Below, piece by piece: positions 1-9,323 of a stretch of DNA of 30,450 bases. How positions within the stretch are numbered: the stretch's first letter is position 1; each line of letters opens with the position of its first letter. Below the pieces are notes generated by a model. The model worked only from the letters and a program-made list of their open reading frames with translations. It was not told where the DNA came from and did not search any database. Origin of the DNA: Gammaproteobacteria bacterium UBA3067 (GTDB lineage Bacteria; Pseudomonadota; Gammaproteobacteria; Pseudomonadales; UBA3067); the NCBI GenBank assembly GCA_002366835.1, contig DFBZ01000035.1:1-30450 (forward strand). The letters are read 5' to 3'. The translations under genes and the position numbers were made by a program.

Positions 1-98
1 GTTGGATCAAGCTTCACTATCCTAAGTGAAACGCCCTGTGCGGATCCGCATGCATGGTGTTGTGGGGGCTGAGGGCTAAATACCCTCGGCTACCCGAT
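1..98 (+). mobile_element. Group II intron, 3' end only (domains V and VI), cut by the window edge
   Basis: Bases 31-60 can fold as a domain V hairpin: an outer stem beginning A-CGC (32-34 would be the CGC form of the catalytic triad) pairs with the GGTGT end, a two-base bulge lies at 51-52, and the inner stem is 39-42/47-50. Bases 64-95 fold as domain VI: GCTGAGGG (68-75) pairs with CCCTCGGC (83-90), GGG (65-67) pairs with CCC (93-95), and TA 91-92 is bulged. A92 lies about seven bases before the end CCCGAT, where the branch-point adenosine of group II introns sits. The intron would therefore end at about 98. Its reverse transcriptase/maturase gene, if present, lies left of the window. The call rests on folding by eye and remembered family consensus; strand and 3' end are firmer than the class. 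Confidence 0.7.
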
Positions 99-152
99 TA
101 TGCAGGTATTTTGCCTTGGGAATACTCAGTTACCCAGAAGTTCCCGCACGAT

Positions 153-1004
153 TTATTGGTTCAAAATATCTTCGATCCAATTTAGAAATCTGGCTGCACT
201 TCTAGTTTCGAAGCTGTCCTTATTTGGTACGTAATAGCAAAAGTCTGATTTGACCGGTCGAGTTTCAAATTGTTGTAGAAGGTTAGATTTTAACAGCCTT
301 TTAGTGAGCGTCGTAGAACAGAACACAAGTCCATTTTCTGCCATAGCCTGCTGGATCCCGAAAAACTCTTGATCAAGTTTTTTGAGTTTAATATTAGACC
401 CATCCAGTCCATTTGTTTCCAACCAAGCGGCTAGTGGAGGATCCGGTAACGATTTATTTTTCCACTCCGTTGTAAAAAGGGTAATGGGTTCATCTGTCCA
501 AGAAGGAGACGTCATTCCATAAGCACCAAATACATTGAATGACTCAGATCTAATGACATCAGAATCCTCAGCGACTGAGACATCACCGAACCGAATTGGA
601 ATAATATATGATTGGCTATCGACCGACTCGCCGGTCGATATTTCCATAGAAATATCGGGGTTGGCTTGTTCAAATTCATGCTGAGAAGGGATCAGCACCA
701 TAGCTGCTAATGATGATGTCGTCGTCACCCTGACCGCACTGCTAGCCTTCATCACCTCTTCCAAAGCACTGTCAATTTTCCGAAATCCGTCCGAGGTTGC
801 TTTAGCTAATCTTATACCTGTTCCGGTTAGTGATACCCGCCTTCCCTGTCGATGAAACAAATTTACTTTTAACCGACTTTCCAGGTTGCTAATGTGGTGT
901 GAAATGGCTGTTGGCGTCAGCGAAAGTTCTTCTGCAGCCAACTTAAAACTTCCCCGACGGGCAGCCGACTCAAAGGCTTTCAGCGCCTGTAACGATACCT
1001 GCAA
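153..1004 (-). CDS. LysR-family transcriptional regulator
   Basis: About 283 residues. The N-terminal 60 residues are a typical LysR winged helix-turn-helix (LQALKAFESAARRGSF, then LTPTAISHHISNLE and RLKVNLFHRQGRRVSLT), followed by a substrate-binding domain of the GcvA-like type. No ATG start is available. The frame opens at TTG 1025, but TTG 1004 is preferred because GGAG lies at 1015-1012, seven bases before it, and the protein then starts at the usual position (MQVSLQALKAF). The gene is divergent from the azoreductase at 1144, so it probably controls that gene and itself in response to a small aromatic or electrophilic effector; this is inference from LysR gene arrangement. A possible LysR box lies at 1031-1049. 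The gene sits beside a group II intron end, which fits an accessory location. Confidence 0.88.
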   Translation of the reverse strand: MQVSLQALKAFESAARRGSFKLAAEELSLTPTAISHHISNLESRLKVNLFHRQGRRVSLTGTGIRLAKATSDGFRKIDSALEEVMKASSAVRVTTTSSLAAMVLIPSQHEFEQANPDISMEISTGESVDSQSYIIPIRFGDVSVAEDSDVIRSESFNVFGAYGMTSPSWTDEPITLFTTEWKNKSLPDPPLAAWLETNGLDGSNIKLKKLDQEFFGIQQAMAENGLVFCSTTLTKRLLKSNLLQQFETRPVKSDFCYYVPNKDSFETRSAARFLNWIEDILNQ

Positions 1005-1030
1005 ACTTAATCTCCAAATTAACAACTAGT

Positions 1031-1049
1031 TCATCGATAGTATAGATGA
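1031..1049. promoter_or_regulatory. Candidate LysR-type operator between lysR and azoR
   Basis: TCATC-N9-GATGA is a perfect dyad that contains the T-N11-A pattern of LysR boxes. It lies 27 bases upstream of the regulator's TTG start and about 95 upstream of the azoreductase start, in the only shared intergenic space. The motif is short and could be chance. Confidence 0.35.
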
Positions 1050-1143
1050 TTTAAACTCACCTATAAGTGTAACTTTTTCGTTTGTAATATCCTATACAGA
1101 ATCACAAAATAGCTCCTGTTATTAATCAACTAAGGTAATCAAC

Positions 1144-1848
1144 ATGAGCACATTATTACACATCGACTCAAGCGTTAGAGCTGCGACCAACCCGAACCCA
1201 GATCACGATTCCATATCGAAAAATATCGCTCTCCGATTTATTGATACATGGAAACAGAATCGGCCTGAAGATGAGTATATCTATCGTGATGTTGGAATAA
1301 ATCCACCTGATTTCATTACACAGGATTGGATAGGCGCAGTGTTTACCCCTGAGGAAAAAATGACCCCGGCACAGAAAGAGAGACTGGCACTATCAGATAA
1401 ACTGATAGCTGAAGTGGCAGCAGCCGATGTTATCTTGATTTCCTCACCAATGTATAACTACGGTATGCCGGCTCAGCTAAAAGCGTGGTTCGATCAAATT
1501 GTACGTATAAACAAAACGTTTGATTTCGATCTCTCACGAGGGGACTTCCCGTTGCAGCCTATACTCTCAGGTAAGACATTGATCATAGTGACTTCCAGCG
1601 GAGAGTTTGGTTTTGAAAAAGCAGCAATAAGAGAAGATTCTGGTCACCTGGCACCGCACCTACGGACACTGAGTAAATATTTAGGGGTGGACACAATGTA
1701 TGAGATTGCCTCTGAATACCAAGAATTTGGTGACGAGAGACACCGCATGTCAGTAGCCAATGCAAAAGATCGAGCCGAAAGTATTGCATCAGAACTTAGT
1801 ATTTCAACCCTGGCTCCATCGTCAAAAAATGAGATCACCAATGTGTGA
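1144..1848 (+). CDS. azoR: FMN-dependent NADH-azoreductase, AzoR family
   Basis: A 234-residue flavodoxin-fold protein that reduces azo and quinone substrates with NAD(P)H and bound FMN, in the cytoplasm. It shows the family's N-terminal phosphate-binding region (LLHIDSSVR, residues 4-12), the FMN loop PMYNYGMPAQLKAWFDQI (about 102-119) and the later VTSSGEFG loop (about 150-157). At about 230 residues it is somewhat longer than E. coli AzoR; the extra length is a polar C-terminal tail. AAGGT precedes the ATG. The 3' end overlaps the deaminase gene, so the two are probably translated together. Quinone or azo detoxification under the divergent LysR is the likely role; the true substrate is not visible. 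Confidence 0.88.
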   Translation: MSTLLHIDSSVRAATNPNPDHDSISKNIALRFIDTWKQNRPEDEYIYRDVGINPPDFITQDWIGAVFTPEEKMTPAQKERLALSDKLIAEVAAADVILISSPMYNYGMPAQLKAWFDQIVRINKTFDFDLSRGDFPLQPILSGKTLIIVTSSGEFGFEKAAIREDSGHLAPHLRTLSKYLGVDTMYEIASEYQEFGDERHRMSVANAKDRAESIASELSISTLAPSSKNEITNV

Positions 1849-2320
1849 CCATATTATTGAAGAACTTCTCATAAAGTGTGGAGAAAACGTTATTGATTTG
1901 GCTATTAGCAATGTCAAGGTAGGTGGCTTGCCGTTTGCAGCTATTATCGTTAATCAGAATGGAGAAATTATTGGCAAAGGGGTAAATCAAGTCGCCAAGC
2001 ATCTGGATTGTACCGCACACGCTGAAATCCAGGCGATAAGAGAGGCTTCACGGAATGAAAAAAACTTTTCTTTAAAAGGAACGACATTAATTGCTTCAGG
2101 AGAGCCTTGCGCTCTCTGTTATATGACAATCCGTATGGCGGAGATTATGAAAGTTACTATCGTATCGGATAGATATGAGGCGGAAAAACACGGGTTCGAT
2201 TATCTATGGACTTACAAGTATTTCAATGCCAGCCTCTTTCATGAGCTCGAGGTTGTGACGCTAGATAATGACAGGAAATTGCTCCCATTCCAGTTAGCCA
2301 AAATCAATTTGAGTGATTAA
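1829..2320 (+). CDS. Zn-dependent nucleoside/guanine deaminase-like protein (CDA fold)
   Basis: About 163 residues of the cytidine/deoxycytidylate deaminase fold. The zinc and catalytic motif HAE is at residues 64-66 (TAHAEIQAIREA) and the two zinc cysteines are in PCALC (C94, C97). Layout and length resemble bacterial guanine deaminase (GuaD) and tRNA adenosine deaminase relatives; the C-terminal segment HGFDYLWTYKYF is closer to the GuaD-type group. The frame stays open upstream to an ATG at 1760, but ATG 1829 or ATG 1841 is more likely, giving a 20- or 8-base overlap with the azoreductase end and so translational coupling. No clear ribosome site is seen before either. The substrate is unassigned: guanine, another purine base or a pterin-like compound are all possible. 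Confidence 0.8.
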   Translation: MRSPMCDHIIEELLIKCGENVIDLAISNVKVGGLPFAAIIVNQNGEIIGKGVNQVAKHLDCTAHAEIQAIREASRNEKNFSLKGTTLIASGEPCALCYMTIRMAEIMKVTIVSDRYEAEKHGFDYLWTYKYFNASLFHELEVVTLDNDRKLLPFQLAKINLSD

Positions 2321-2419
2321 GATTAGTAGTTTCAACCTTTCGTTAATTTCCAGTTTAGTAAGCGTCATCTTACGATGAGCGTTTTAAAGAGGTTCACTGC
2401 ATAACAGCTAATTTCCTTT

Positions 2420-2447
2420 CATACGACGTAAAGTTTTACGTCGTATG
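2420..2447. repeat. Perfect 13-bp inverted repeat with 2-base centre
   Basis: CATACGACGTAAA and its exact reverse complement TTTACGTCGTATG are separated by GT. It is large for an operator and could equally form an RNA or DNA hairpin. Its core, GACGTAAA/TTTACGTC, recurs at 2550-2567. Confidence 0.85.
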
Positions 2448-2549
2448 ACGTATTCTGTCCGACAGGTCAAAACTTACTCATTATTTTCTCAATAAAAACA
2501 ACATGATGAAACGCTTGCTTGTTTTTTACACCCTGTTTCCACGTCGCAC

Positions 2550-2567
2550 GACGTAAAACTTTACGTC
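2550..2567. repeat. Second copy of the GACGTAAA/TTTACGTC palindrome
   Basis: GACGTAAA-AC-TTTACGTC, an 8-bp perfect inverted repeat with a 2-base centre, shares its arms with the core of the repeat at 2420-2447 and lies 102 bases after it. Paired copies suggest a protein-binding site or a REP-like element. Confidence 0.8.
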
Positions 2568-2885
2568 ACTTAAACTTTATGTGCAGCCATCAACTCAATT
2601 GAGCATGGCAACAGAGTAACCAGGGCGCTGATCACCTTGTCACACAAGGCAAAATATTTGAACAAACCGGAATAACCTAAGGCTAGGCCTTAACTTAACT
2701 ACTGTGCTTGACCATACAGCTGATGGCTTTCCTGAAAAGGAAGAAGGGAGGGAGTGTAAAAAAGATCATGGAGACATAAAAAACCAACACCAATAAATGC
2801 TTGCTCGGCTAGCAAGCCCCTAAACGCGACACCCTAGTACAAATAGTCATCAATCAGGTAATCGCGTCTCGAGCTCTAACGGGTA

Positions 2886-3359
2886 TTACTCATTAATTCC
2901 TAGCAATTCCACATCAAAAATAAGCACTGAGCCTGCTGGAATTGCGCCCGTGGAACGATTTCCATATCCCAGCTTGCTGGGTATAAACAGGCGTGTTTTT
3001 TCACCGACGACCATTAATTGCAGGCCTTCTGTCCAGCCTTTTATAACTTGATTTAAACCAAAGGAAATAGGATCCCCCCGATCTACAGAGCTATCGAATA
3101 CGGTTCCATCAATTAGTGTCCCGTGGTAATGCACTTTTACTCTATCTCTGGCGGCGGGGTGTTCGCTGCTATCACTTTCGTTAAGCACGAGGTACTGCAG
3201 CCCAGACGAGGTGGTTTTTACCCCTTCGAGCTGGCCGTTTTTTTCTAGAAAATCCTGGCCTATTTTAATATTTTCATCTGCGGTTTTTTTTGAGCCGGAC
3301 ATACTCCAGAGTATGAATATAGCCAGGGCGACAAGGATAAGTGCAATAACAATTTTCAA
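2886..3359 (-). CDS. FKBP-type peptidyl-prolyl cis-trans isomerase, membrane-anchored
   Basis: 157 residues. Residues 2-20 (IVIALILVALAIFILWSMS) form one hydrophobic helix without an obvious cleavage site, so the protein is probably anchored in the inner membrane facing the periplasm. A short spacer with GLQYLVL leads into a complete FKBP domain (about 73-155): VKVHYHGTLIDGTVFDSS, FGLNQVIKGWTEGL, GEKTRLFIPSKLGYG and a closing IPAGSVLIFDVELL. It catalyses prolyl isomerisation and assists protein folding. GGAG precedes the ATG at a normal distance. It lies 62 bases after uvrB on the same strand and may be co-transcribed. It is shorter than FkpA/Mip proteins because it lacks the N-terminal dimerisation region. 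Confidence 0.9.
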   Translation of the reverse strand: MKIVIALILVALAIFILWSMSGSKKTADENIKIGQDFLEKNGQLEGVKTTSSGLQYLVLNESDSSEHPAARDRVKVHYHGTLIDGTVFDSSVDRGDPISFGLNQVIKGWTEGLQLMVVGEKTRLFIPSKLGYGNRSTGAIPAGSVLIFDVELLGINE

Positions 3360-3421
3360 TTTAATGTTCTCCTAATGAGCCCTTAGGGAATAAAGGGCTG
3401 GTTAAAAATCGGTTTAGCGGC

Positions 3422-5425
<2,004 letters not shown>

Positions 5426-5501
5426 AACGATGCCCTTGGGTACGCCTCTGGTACTTCCTTGATTTTCCTAAACTCTGTTTGGATTTTTTTTTGTCTGACC
5501 A

Positions 5502-5530
5502 TTTAAGCGAATGTGTATCTCAAGTATGAT
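5502..5530 (+). promoter_or_regulatory. Candidate promoter of the aminotransferase gene
   Basis: A good -10 hexamer TATGAT (5525-5530) stands 17 bases after a weak -35 TTTAAG (5502-5507), about 70 bases before the TTG start of the aminotransferase. Judged by eye only. Confidence 0.35.
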
Positions 5531-5602
5531 TAAACCTATAAACGTCTTATTTCCAGTGCCATTCGCACACCAACGGGCGATTCATTTTTAGCGAGGTTTA
5601 CC

Positions 5603-6787
5603 TTGGATATTCAACTTTCCAATCGTGCTAACAGCATCAAACCGTCTCCAACCTTAGCGGTTACCAATCGCGCTGCAGAATTACGCGCTGCAGGCAAAGA
5701 TATTATAGGCCTCGGTGCCGGTGAGCCCGATTTTGACACGCCAGAACATATTAAAGCTGCAGCCATTGAGGCCATCAATAATGGCTTCACCAAATACACG
5801 GCTGTGGATGGCACACCTTCGCTCAAGCAGGCCATCATAGCAAAATTTGCCAGAGAAAATGGCCTTGATTACGAGTCCAAGCAGATTCTTGTATCCTGCG
5901 GCGGCAAGCAAAGTTTTTTCAACCTTAGTCTCGCGCTACTGAACCCTGGTGATGAAGTTATTATCCCTGCCCCCTACTGGGTTTCCTACCCGGACATGGT
6001 GAAAGTGGCGGAAGGGGTGCCGGTAATTGTTGAAGCAGGTAGTGACCAACACTTCAAAATCTCCCCCGCGCAACTGGAAGCGGCGATTACACCCAAAACC
6101 CGCCTATTTGTTATCAATAGTCCCTCCAATCCTTCTGGCATGGCCTACACCGAGAATGAGCTAAAGGGCTTGGCAAAGGTACTACTGAAACACCCTCAGG
6201 TGCTGGTGGCTACAGACGATATGTATGAACATATTCTTTGGGCTAAAGGCGGCTTCCACAATATTCTGACGGTGTGTCCTGAGCTGTACGATCGCTGCAT
6301 TGTACTAAATGGCGTTTCCAAAGCATTCTCCATGACTGGCTGGCGCATTGGTTACGCGGCTGGGCCACAAAAGCTGATTGGGGCCATGAAAAAAATTCAG
6401 TCCCAAAGTACCTCTAACCCCACCTCCATTTCACAGATAGCGGCTGAAGCAGCCCTGAATGGCCCAATGGATGAGGTAAACATGATGCTAAAAGCATTCA
6501 AAGAGCGCCATGATTACGTGGTCTCGGCGCTGAATGCTATTAAAGGGGTAAGCTGCCTGGAGGGTGACGGCACTTTTTATGCCTTTGCAGATTTTCGTGA
6601 AGCCATTGAGGCAAATGCACAATGCAATAATGATGTGGAGTTTGCGGAATTTTTGCTCAATGAGGCCGGTGTTGCGCTGGTGCCAGGCTCGGCCTTTGGC
6701 TCACCAGGTTACGGACGCATCTCATTTGCCACCGATATGAATACGCTGAAAGAAGCAATAAGTAGAATCAGCAAGGCGCTTTCATAA
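5603..6787 (+). CDS. Pyridoxal-phosphate aspartate aminotransferase (class I, Thermus AspC type)
   Basis: 394 residues. It transfers the amino group between aspartate and 2-oxoglutarate, linking amino-acid synthesis to the citric-acid cycle in the cytoplasm. Signatures: GLGAGEPDFDTPEHI (36-50), the cofactor-stacking region PAPYWVSYPDMV (122-133), SPSNPSG (173-179), DDMYEH (205-210) and the Schiff-base lysine K240 in SKAFSMTGWRIGYAAGP. This is the family Ib enzyme found in Thermus and many bacteria, not E. coli AspC. The start is TTG, with GAGG six bases before it; no ATG fits. Related family members act on other amino or keto acids, so the substrate assignment is by family. It is divergent from uvrB and stands as a single gene. 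Confidence 0.92.
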   Translation: MDIQLSNRANSIKPSPTLAVTNRAAELRAAGKDIIGLGAGEPDFDTPEHIKAAAIEAINNGFTKYTAVDGTPSLKQAIIAKFARENGLDYESKQILVSCGGKQSFFNLSLALLNPGDEVIIPAPYWVSYPDMVKVAEGVPVIVEAGSDQHFKISPAQLEAAITPKTRLFVINSPSNPSGMAYTENELKGLAKVLLKHPQVLVATDDMYEHILWAKGGFHNILTVCPELYDRCIVLNGVSKAFSMTGWRIGYAAGPQKLIGAMKKIQSQSTSNPTSISQIAAEAALNGPMDEVNMMLKAFKERHDYVVSALNAIKGVSCLEGDGTFYAFADFREAIEANAQCNNDVEFAEFLLNEAGVALVPGSAFGSPGYGRISFATDMNTLKEAISRISKALS

Positions 6788-6832
6788 AGAGGCGCCCTGC
6801 TTAAGCAAGGAAATTGAGTAAGGCCCATCAGC

Positions 6833-8065
6833 TCAAAACAGCTCGTCGGAATCATCCTCGGCGGGCGGTTTGTTTGTTGTAGCGCCGCCACTTCCAGTTC
6901 TCGGCTGAGTTTCCCCTCTCGTTGGAAGAATTTTCTTCCATCCCTCTCGACTAATGGTCGGCCTCGTTGCATCCTCTTTGTTGCTACTATTAGGCTTCTC
7001 CGGCACCACGTCGACTTCTGGCGTAGGCCGCTGATCTATTCTTTCTTCAGGCTCTTGCTGACTTAGCTCAATTTCTGGCACTTCAATTTCTGGCTCTTCA
7101 GCTTCAGGCAACTTGCGGACGGGTGGTGTTTTTTCTGCTGTACTGATTGTGACTTTCTCTCCATCTGAGTTAATCGTTTCACCACCTAAACGCTGATCTA
7201 GCTGCGCTTGGCTTTTTTTGCTTAGCGCGAGAATAGAAATGCGTCGGTTAATAGGATCATCCGGCTTATCTCTGTCCAACAGTTGTGATGATGCCAGCCC
7301 GACCACCTCTGCAACCTGTTGCCCATCCATACCACTTTGCACCAGGGCCCGCCTTGCTGCATTGGCACGCTCCGAGGACAGCTCCCAGTTGGTAAAATTG
7401 CGCCGACCCTCAAATTCGATGGCATCGGTGTGACCGGAAATACTGATTTTATTGGGGATGGAGTTAATTAAATCCGCCACCCCTCTTAATATGATGTAAA
7501 TATAGGGTTTTAAGCGCGCACTGCCGGAATCAAACATGGGGCGTGATTTTTTATCGACGATCTGAATTAATAAACCTTCCGGCGTCACACTCATTAGAAT
7601 CTGATCTTTATACTCCGATAGCTCTGCGCTTTGATTGATACGCGTCTGCATCTCTTTCATCAGCTGATCAAAGCGCTGCTGCTCAATTTGCTGTGCAAGA
7701 CTTTGTACCGCTTCAGCGGAAATCAGGCCCTTCAGTTCTTCTTTTGTGCTAATGCGGTTTAAATCATTGGGGTCGTCCTGGTTCTCTTTACTTTGACCTT
7801 CCTCCTTTTGAAGTGCGGCCCCTTCCATATCTATAACAAAAACACTGGCCCGATCGTTAAAGGCCACCGGGTCATCAAAGTAGCCTGAAATCGCAGCCTT
7901 TTGAGTCTCGGTTGCCGCTTCGCTCAACCAAAGCACTAAAAAGAATGCCATCATCGCAATAGCAAAGTCAGCAAACGCCACTTTCCATGCGCCACCATGA
8001 TGGCCGTGGCGCCTCCTTTTGCTACGTTTGATGATGATGGGCATATTGTCGCTATGATCGCTCAA
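6833..8065 (-). CDS. motB: Flagellar motor stator protein MotB
   Basis: 410 residues. The N-terminus has a basic cytoplasmic tail (KRSKRRRHGHHGG), then a single membrane helix with the proton-carrying aspartate at D33 (AFADFAIAMMAFFLVLWL), equivalent to E. coli D32, and the plug that follows. A periplasmic OmpA-like peptidoglycan-binding domain spans about 170-290 (ISGHTDAIEFEG, WELSSERANAARR, NRRISI). With MotA it forms the proton channel that drives the flagellum. After the OmpA domain comes an unusually long, low-complexity tail of about 115 residues rich in Pro, Glu and Ser, ending DDSDELF. It lies 109 bases after motA on the same strand, so an operon is likely. The proton-type D33 and neighbour argue against PomB. 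Confidence 0.95.
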   Translation of the reverse strand: MSDHSDNMPIIIKRSKRRRHGHHGGAWKVAFADFAIAMMAFFLVLWLSEAATETQKAAISGYFDDPVAFNDRASVFVIDMEGAALQKEEGQSKENQDDPNDLNRISTKEELKGLISAEAVQSLAQQIEQQRFDQLMKEMQTRINQSAELSEYKDQILMSVTPEGLLIQIVDKKSRPMFDSGSARLKPYIYIILRGVADLINSIPNKISISGHTDAIEFEGRRNFTNWELSSERANAARRALVQSGMDGQQVAEVVGLASSQLLDRDKPDDPINRRISILALSKKSQAQLDQRLGGETINSDGEKVTISTAEKTPPVRKLPEAEEPEIEVPEIELSQQEPEERIDQRPTPEVDVVPEKPNSSNKEDATRPTISREGWKKILPTRGETQPRTGSGGATTNKPPAEDDSDELF

Positions 8066-8174
8066 AACAGCCCCCCTCCATCAAACACAAGCTATAGGCC
8101 AAGTGGAACAGGCATCGCATTTTGCACAATACTGCCACAAACATTACTTTCCGCTTTCACAAAAAACTCTCCCA

Positions 8175-9026
8175 TCAACTGCTCTTCACATGCTCTTCAA
8201 GCTCGATAAACGATGGCCGCTCGGTGGTATAAAGCGTTTTACGACCAAACTCTACCGCCAGTTGAGGAGGCACTCCGCCCAGCATGGCTAGAATAGACAC
8301 TTTGATACATTCCAGGCATTTCACTTCTTCTCGCGCCATGTGGCCCAAGGCGATGCCAATAGGGCCAACAAAACCATAGGCCAATAGAATTCCCAGAAAC
8401 GTGCCCACCAATGCAGCGGCGACATGCACACCAAGTTCTTCCGGTGGGCCTCCGAGGGACTTCATGGTAATCACAATACCGAGAACGGCCGCTACGATGC
8501 CAAAACCAGGCAGTGCATCCGCAATTTTTGTCACTGCATCCGAAGATAACTCAGACTCTTCAAAAGCCGTTTCAATATCTGCCTCCATGAGGCTTTCCAG
8601 CTCGTGGGCAGACATATTGCCCGATGAGATAATGCGTAAATAATCGGTAATAAACTCCATAATGCGTGGGTCATTTGTGATCTGCGGGTAGGCTAAAAAA
8701 ATGGGGCTGGTTTCAGGGTCGTCCACATCTTCTTCTAAGCCAACCAAGCCTTCTCTGCGCCATTTATTAAATAGCTGATACAGCAAAGCCAATACATCCA
8801 TATACAAGGCCTTGGTATAACGACTTCCCCGCAGTAGATACGGAATTCTGCCAAAGACGCCACGAATCACCTTCAGTGGGTTGGAACTGATAAAAGAACC
8901 CAGTGCCGCGCCGCCTATAATCAACAGCTCAAAGGGCTGCCATAGCGCAATAAGTTCCCCATGGGAGAGCACGTAGCCTCCCAAAACACTGGAAATAACA
9001 ATAATTCCACCAATTAACCAACTCAT
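8175..9026 (-). CDS. motA: Flagellar motor stator protein MotA
   Basis: 283 residues with four membrane helices (about 1-20, 33-50, 172-192, 203-225) and a cytoplasmic loop. The functional residues known from E. coli MotA occupy the same numbers: R90 and E98 in KWRREGLVGLEED, which contact the rotor protein FliG, and P173 (DALPGFGI) and P222 (VGPIG), needed for torque. Together with MotB it makes the ion-conducting stator ring. The ATG start places the first helix directly at the N-terminus, as normal. First gene of the motA-motB operon. Its synteny with the HDOD gene and psd resembles the Pseudomonas arrangement. Confidence 0.96.
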   Translation of the reverse strand: MSWLIGGIIVISSVLGGYVLSHGELIALWQPFELLIIGGAALGSFISSNPLKVIRGVFGRIPYLLRGSRYTKALYMDVLALLYQLFNKWRREGLVGLEEDVDDPETSPIFLAYPQITNDPRIMEFITDYLRIISSGNMSAHELESLMEADIETAFEESELSSDAVTKIADALPGFGIVAAVLGIVITMKSLGGPPEELGVHVAAALVGTFLGILLAYGFVGPIGIALGHMAREEVKCLECIKVSILAMLGGVPPQLAVEFGRKTLYTTERPSFIELEEHVKSS

Positions 9027-9218
9027 TCGCGCCTCAATTTACTGCTAAAAATATCACCTACGTTACACGCTGCATTTACTTTTATGTGCACAGCCAAAGC
9101 CCAACAAACCTCTAACCCGATCTCTCACAGTCAATCCCTCGGATTGTAAAATCCGCATATTTTATATTCGTACTATAGTTAGTTAAGAAGATGTTTTGCC
9201 TTAACTCAACCCACAGGC

Positions 9219-9323
9219 ATGAATAACCCCGATGACAGGTCGAAGAACGGCAAGGTTTCTCTAAATAAGGTGAGTCGTGAAGTACAGGTGACTCGTTGCA
9301 TTGGAAAACATAAACACGCTTGA
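9219..9323 (+). CDS. Possible 34-residue small ORF coupled to the HDOD gene
   Basis: ATG 9219 opens a 34-codon frame (begins MNNPDDRSKNGKVSLN, ends CIGKHKHA), strongly basic and without a membrane segment. Its TGA (9321-9323) overlaps the TTG start of the HDOD gene (9320-9322), so the two share the bases TTGA. The HDOD frame has a stop only nine bases upstream and no ATG near its start, so it would depend on coupling to this ORF. AGG lies only one base before the ATG, a poor ribosome site; a GTG at codon 18 has AAGG just before or overlapping it. It could instead be the detached N-terminus of the HDOD protein after a frameshift. I recognise no family. Confidence 0.35.
   Translation: MNNPDDRSKNGKVSLNKVSREVQVTRCIGKHKHA

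Larger units (their letters stand above)
2321..2885. other. Gene-free, palindrome-rich intergenic stretch
   Basis: No convincing ORF in 565 bases. It holds several short inverted repeats: 2420-2432/2435-2447 and 2550-2557/2560-2567 (listed separately), CTCAATTGAG at 2594-2603, CCTTGT-CAC-ACAAGG at 2635-2649, TAAGGC-TAG-GCCTTA at 2678-2692, and GCTTGCT-CGGCT-AGCAAGC at 2799-2817. The last could act as a weak transcription stop for the minus-strand FKBP gene, being followed on that strand by a T-rich run only after some spacing. I see no transposase, tRNA or attC-like GTTRRRY core. Confidence 0.6.

Noticed and set aside
2361..2384. Terminator after the deaminase gene (TCATC-TTAC-GATGA then GCGTTTT)
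   Set aside because: Only five base pairs and a short T run; not convincing by eye.
2420..2820. Integron attC sites or CRISPR-like array
   Set aside because: The palindromes differ in sequence and spacing, have no RYYYAAC/GTTRRRY cores, and there are no regular spacers.
5426..5602. LexA/SOS box before uvrB
   Set aside because: CTGT occurs in the region but no matching ACAG at the required spacing was found.
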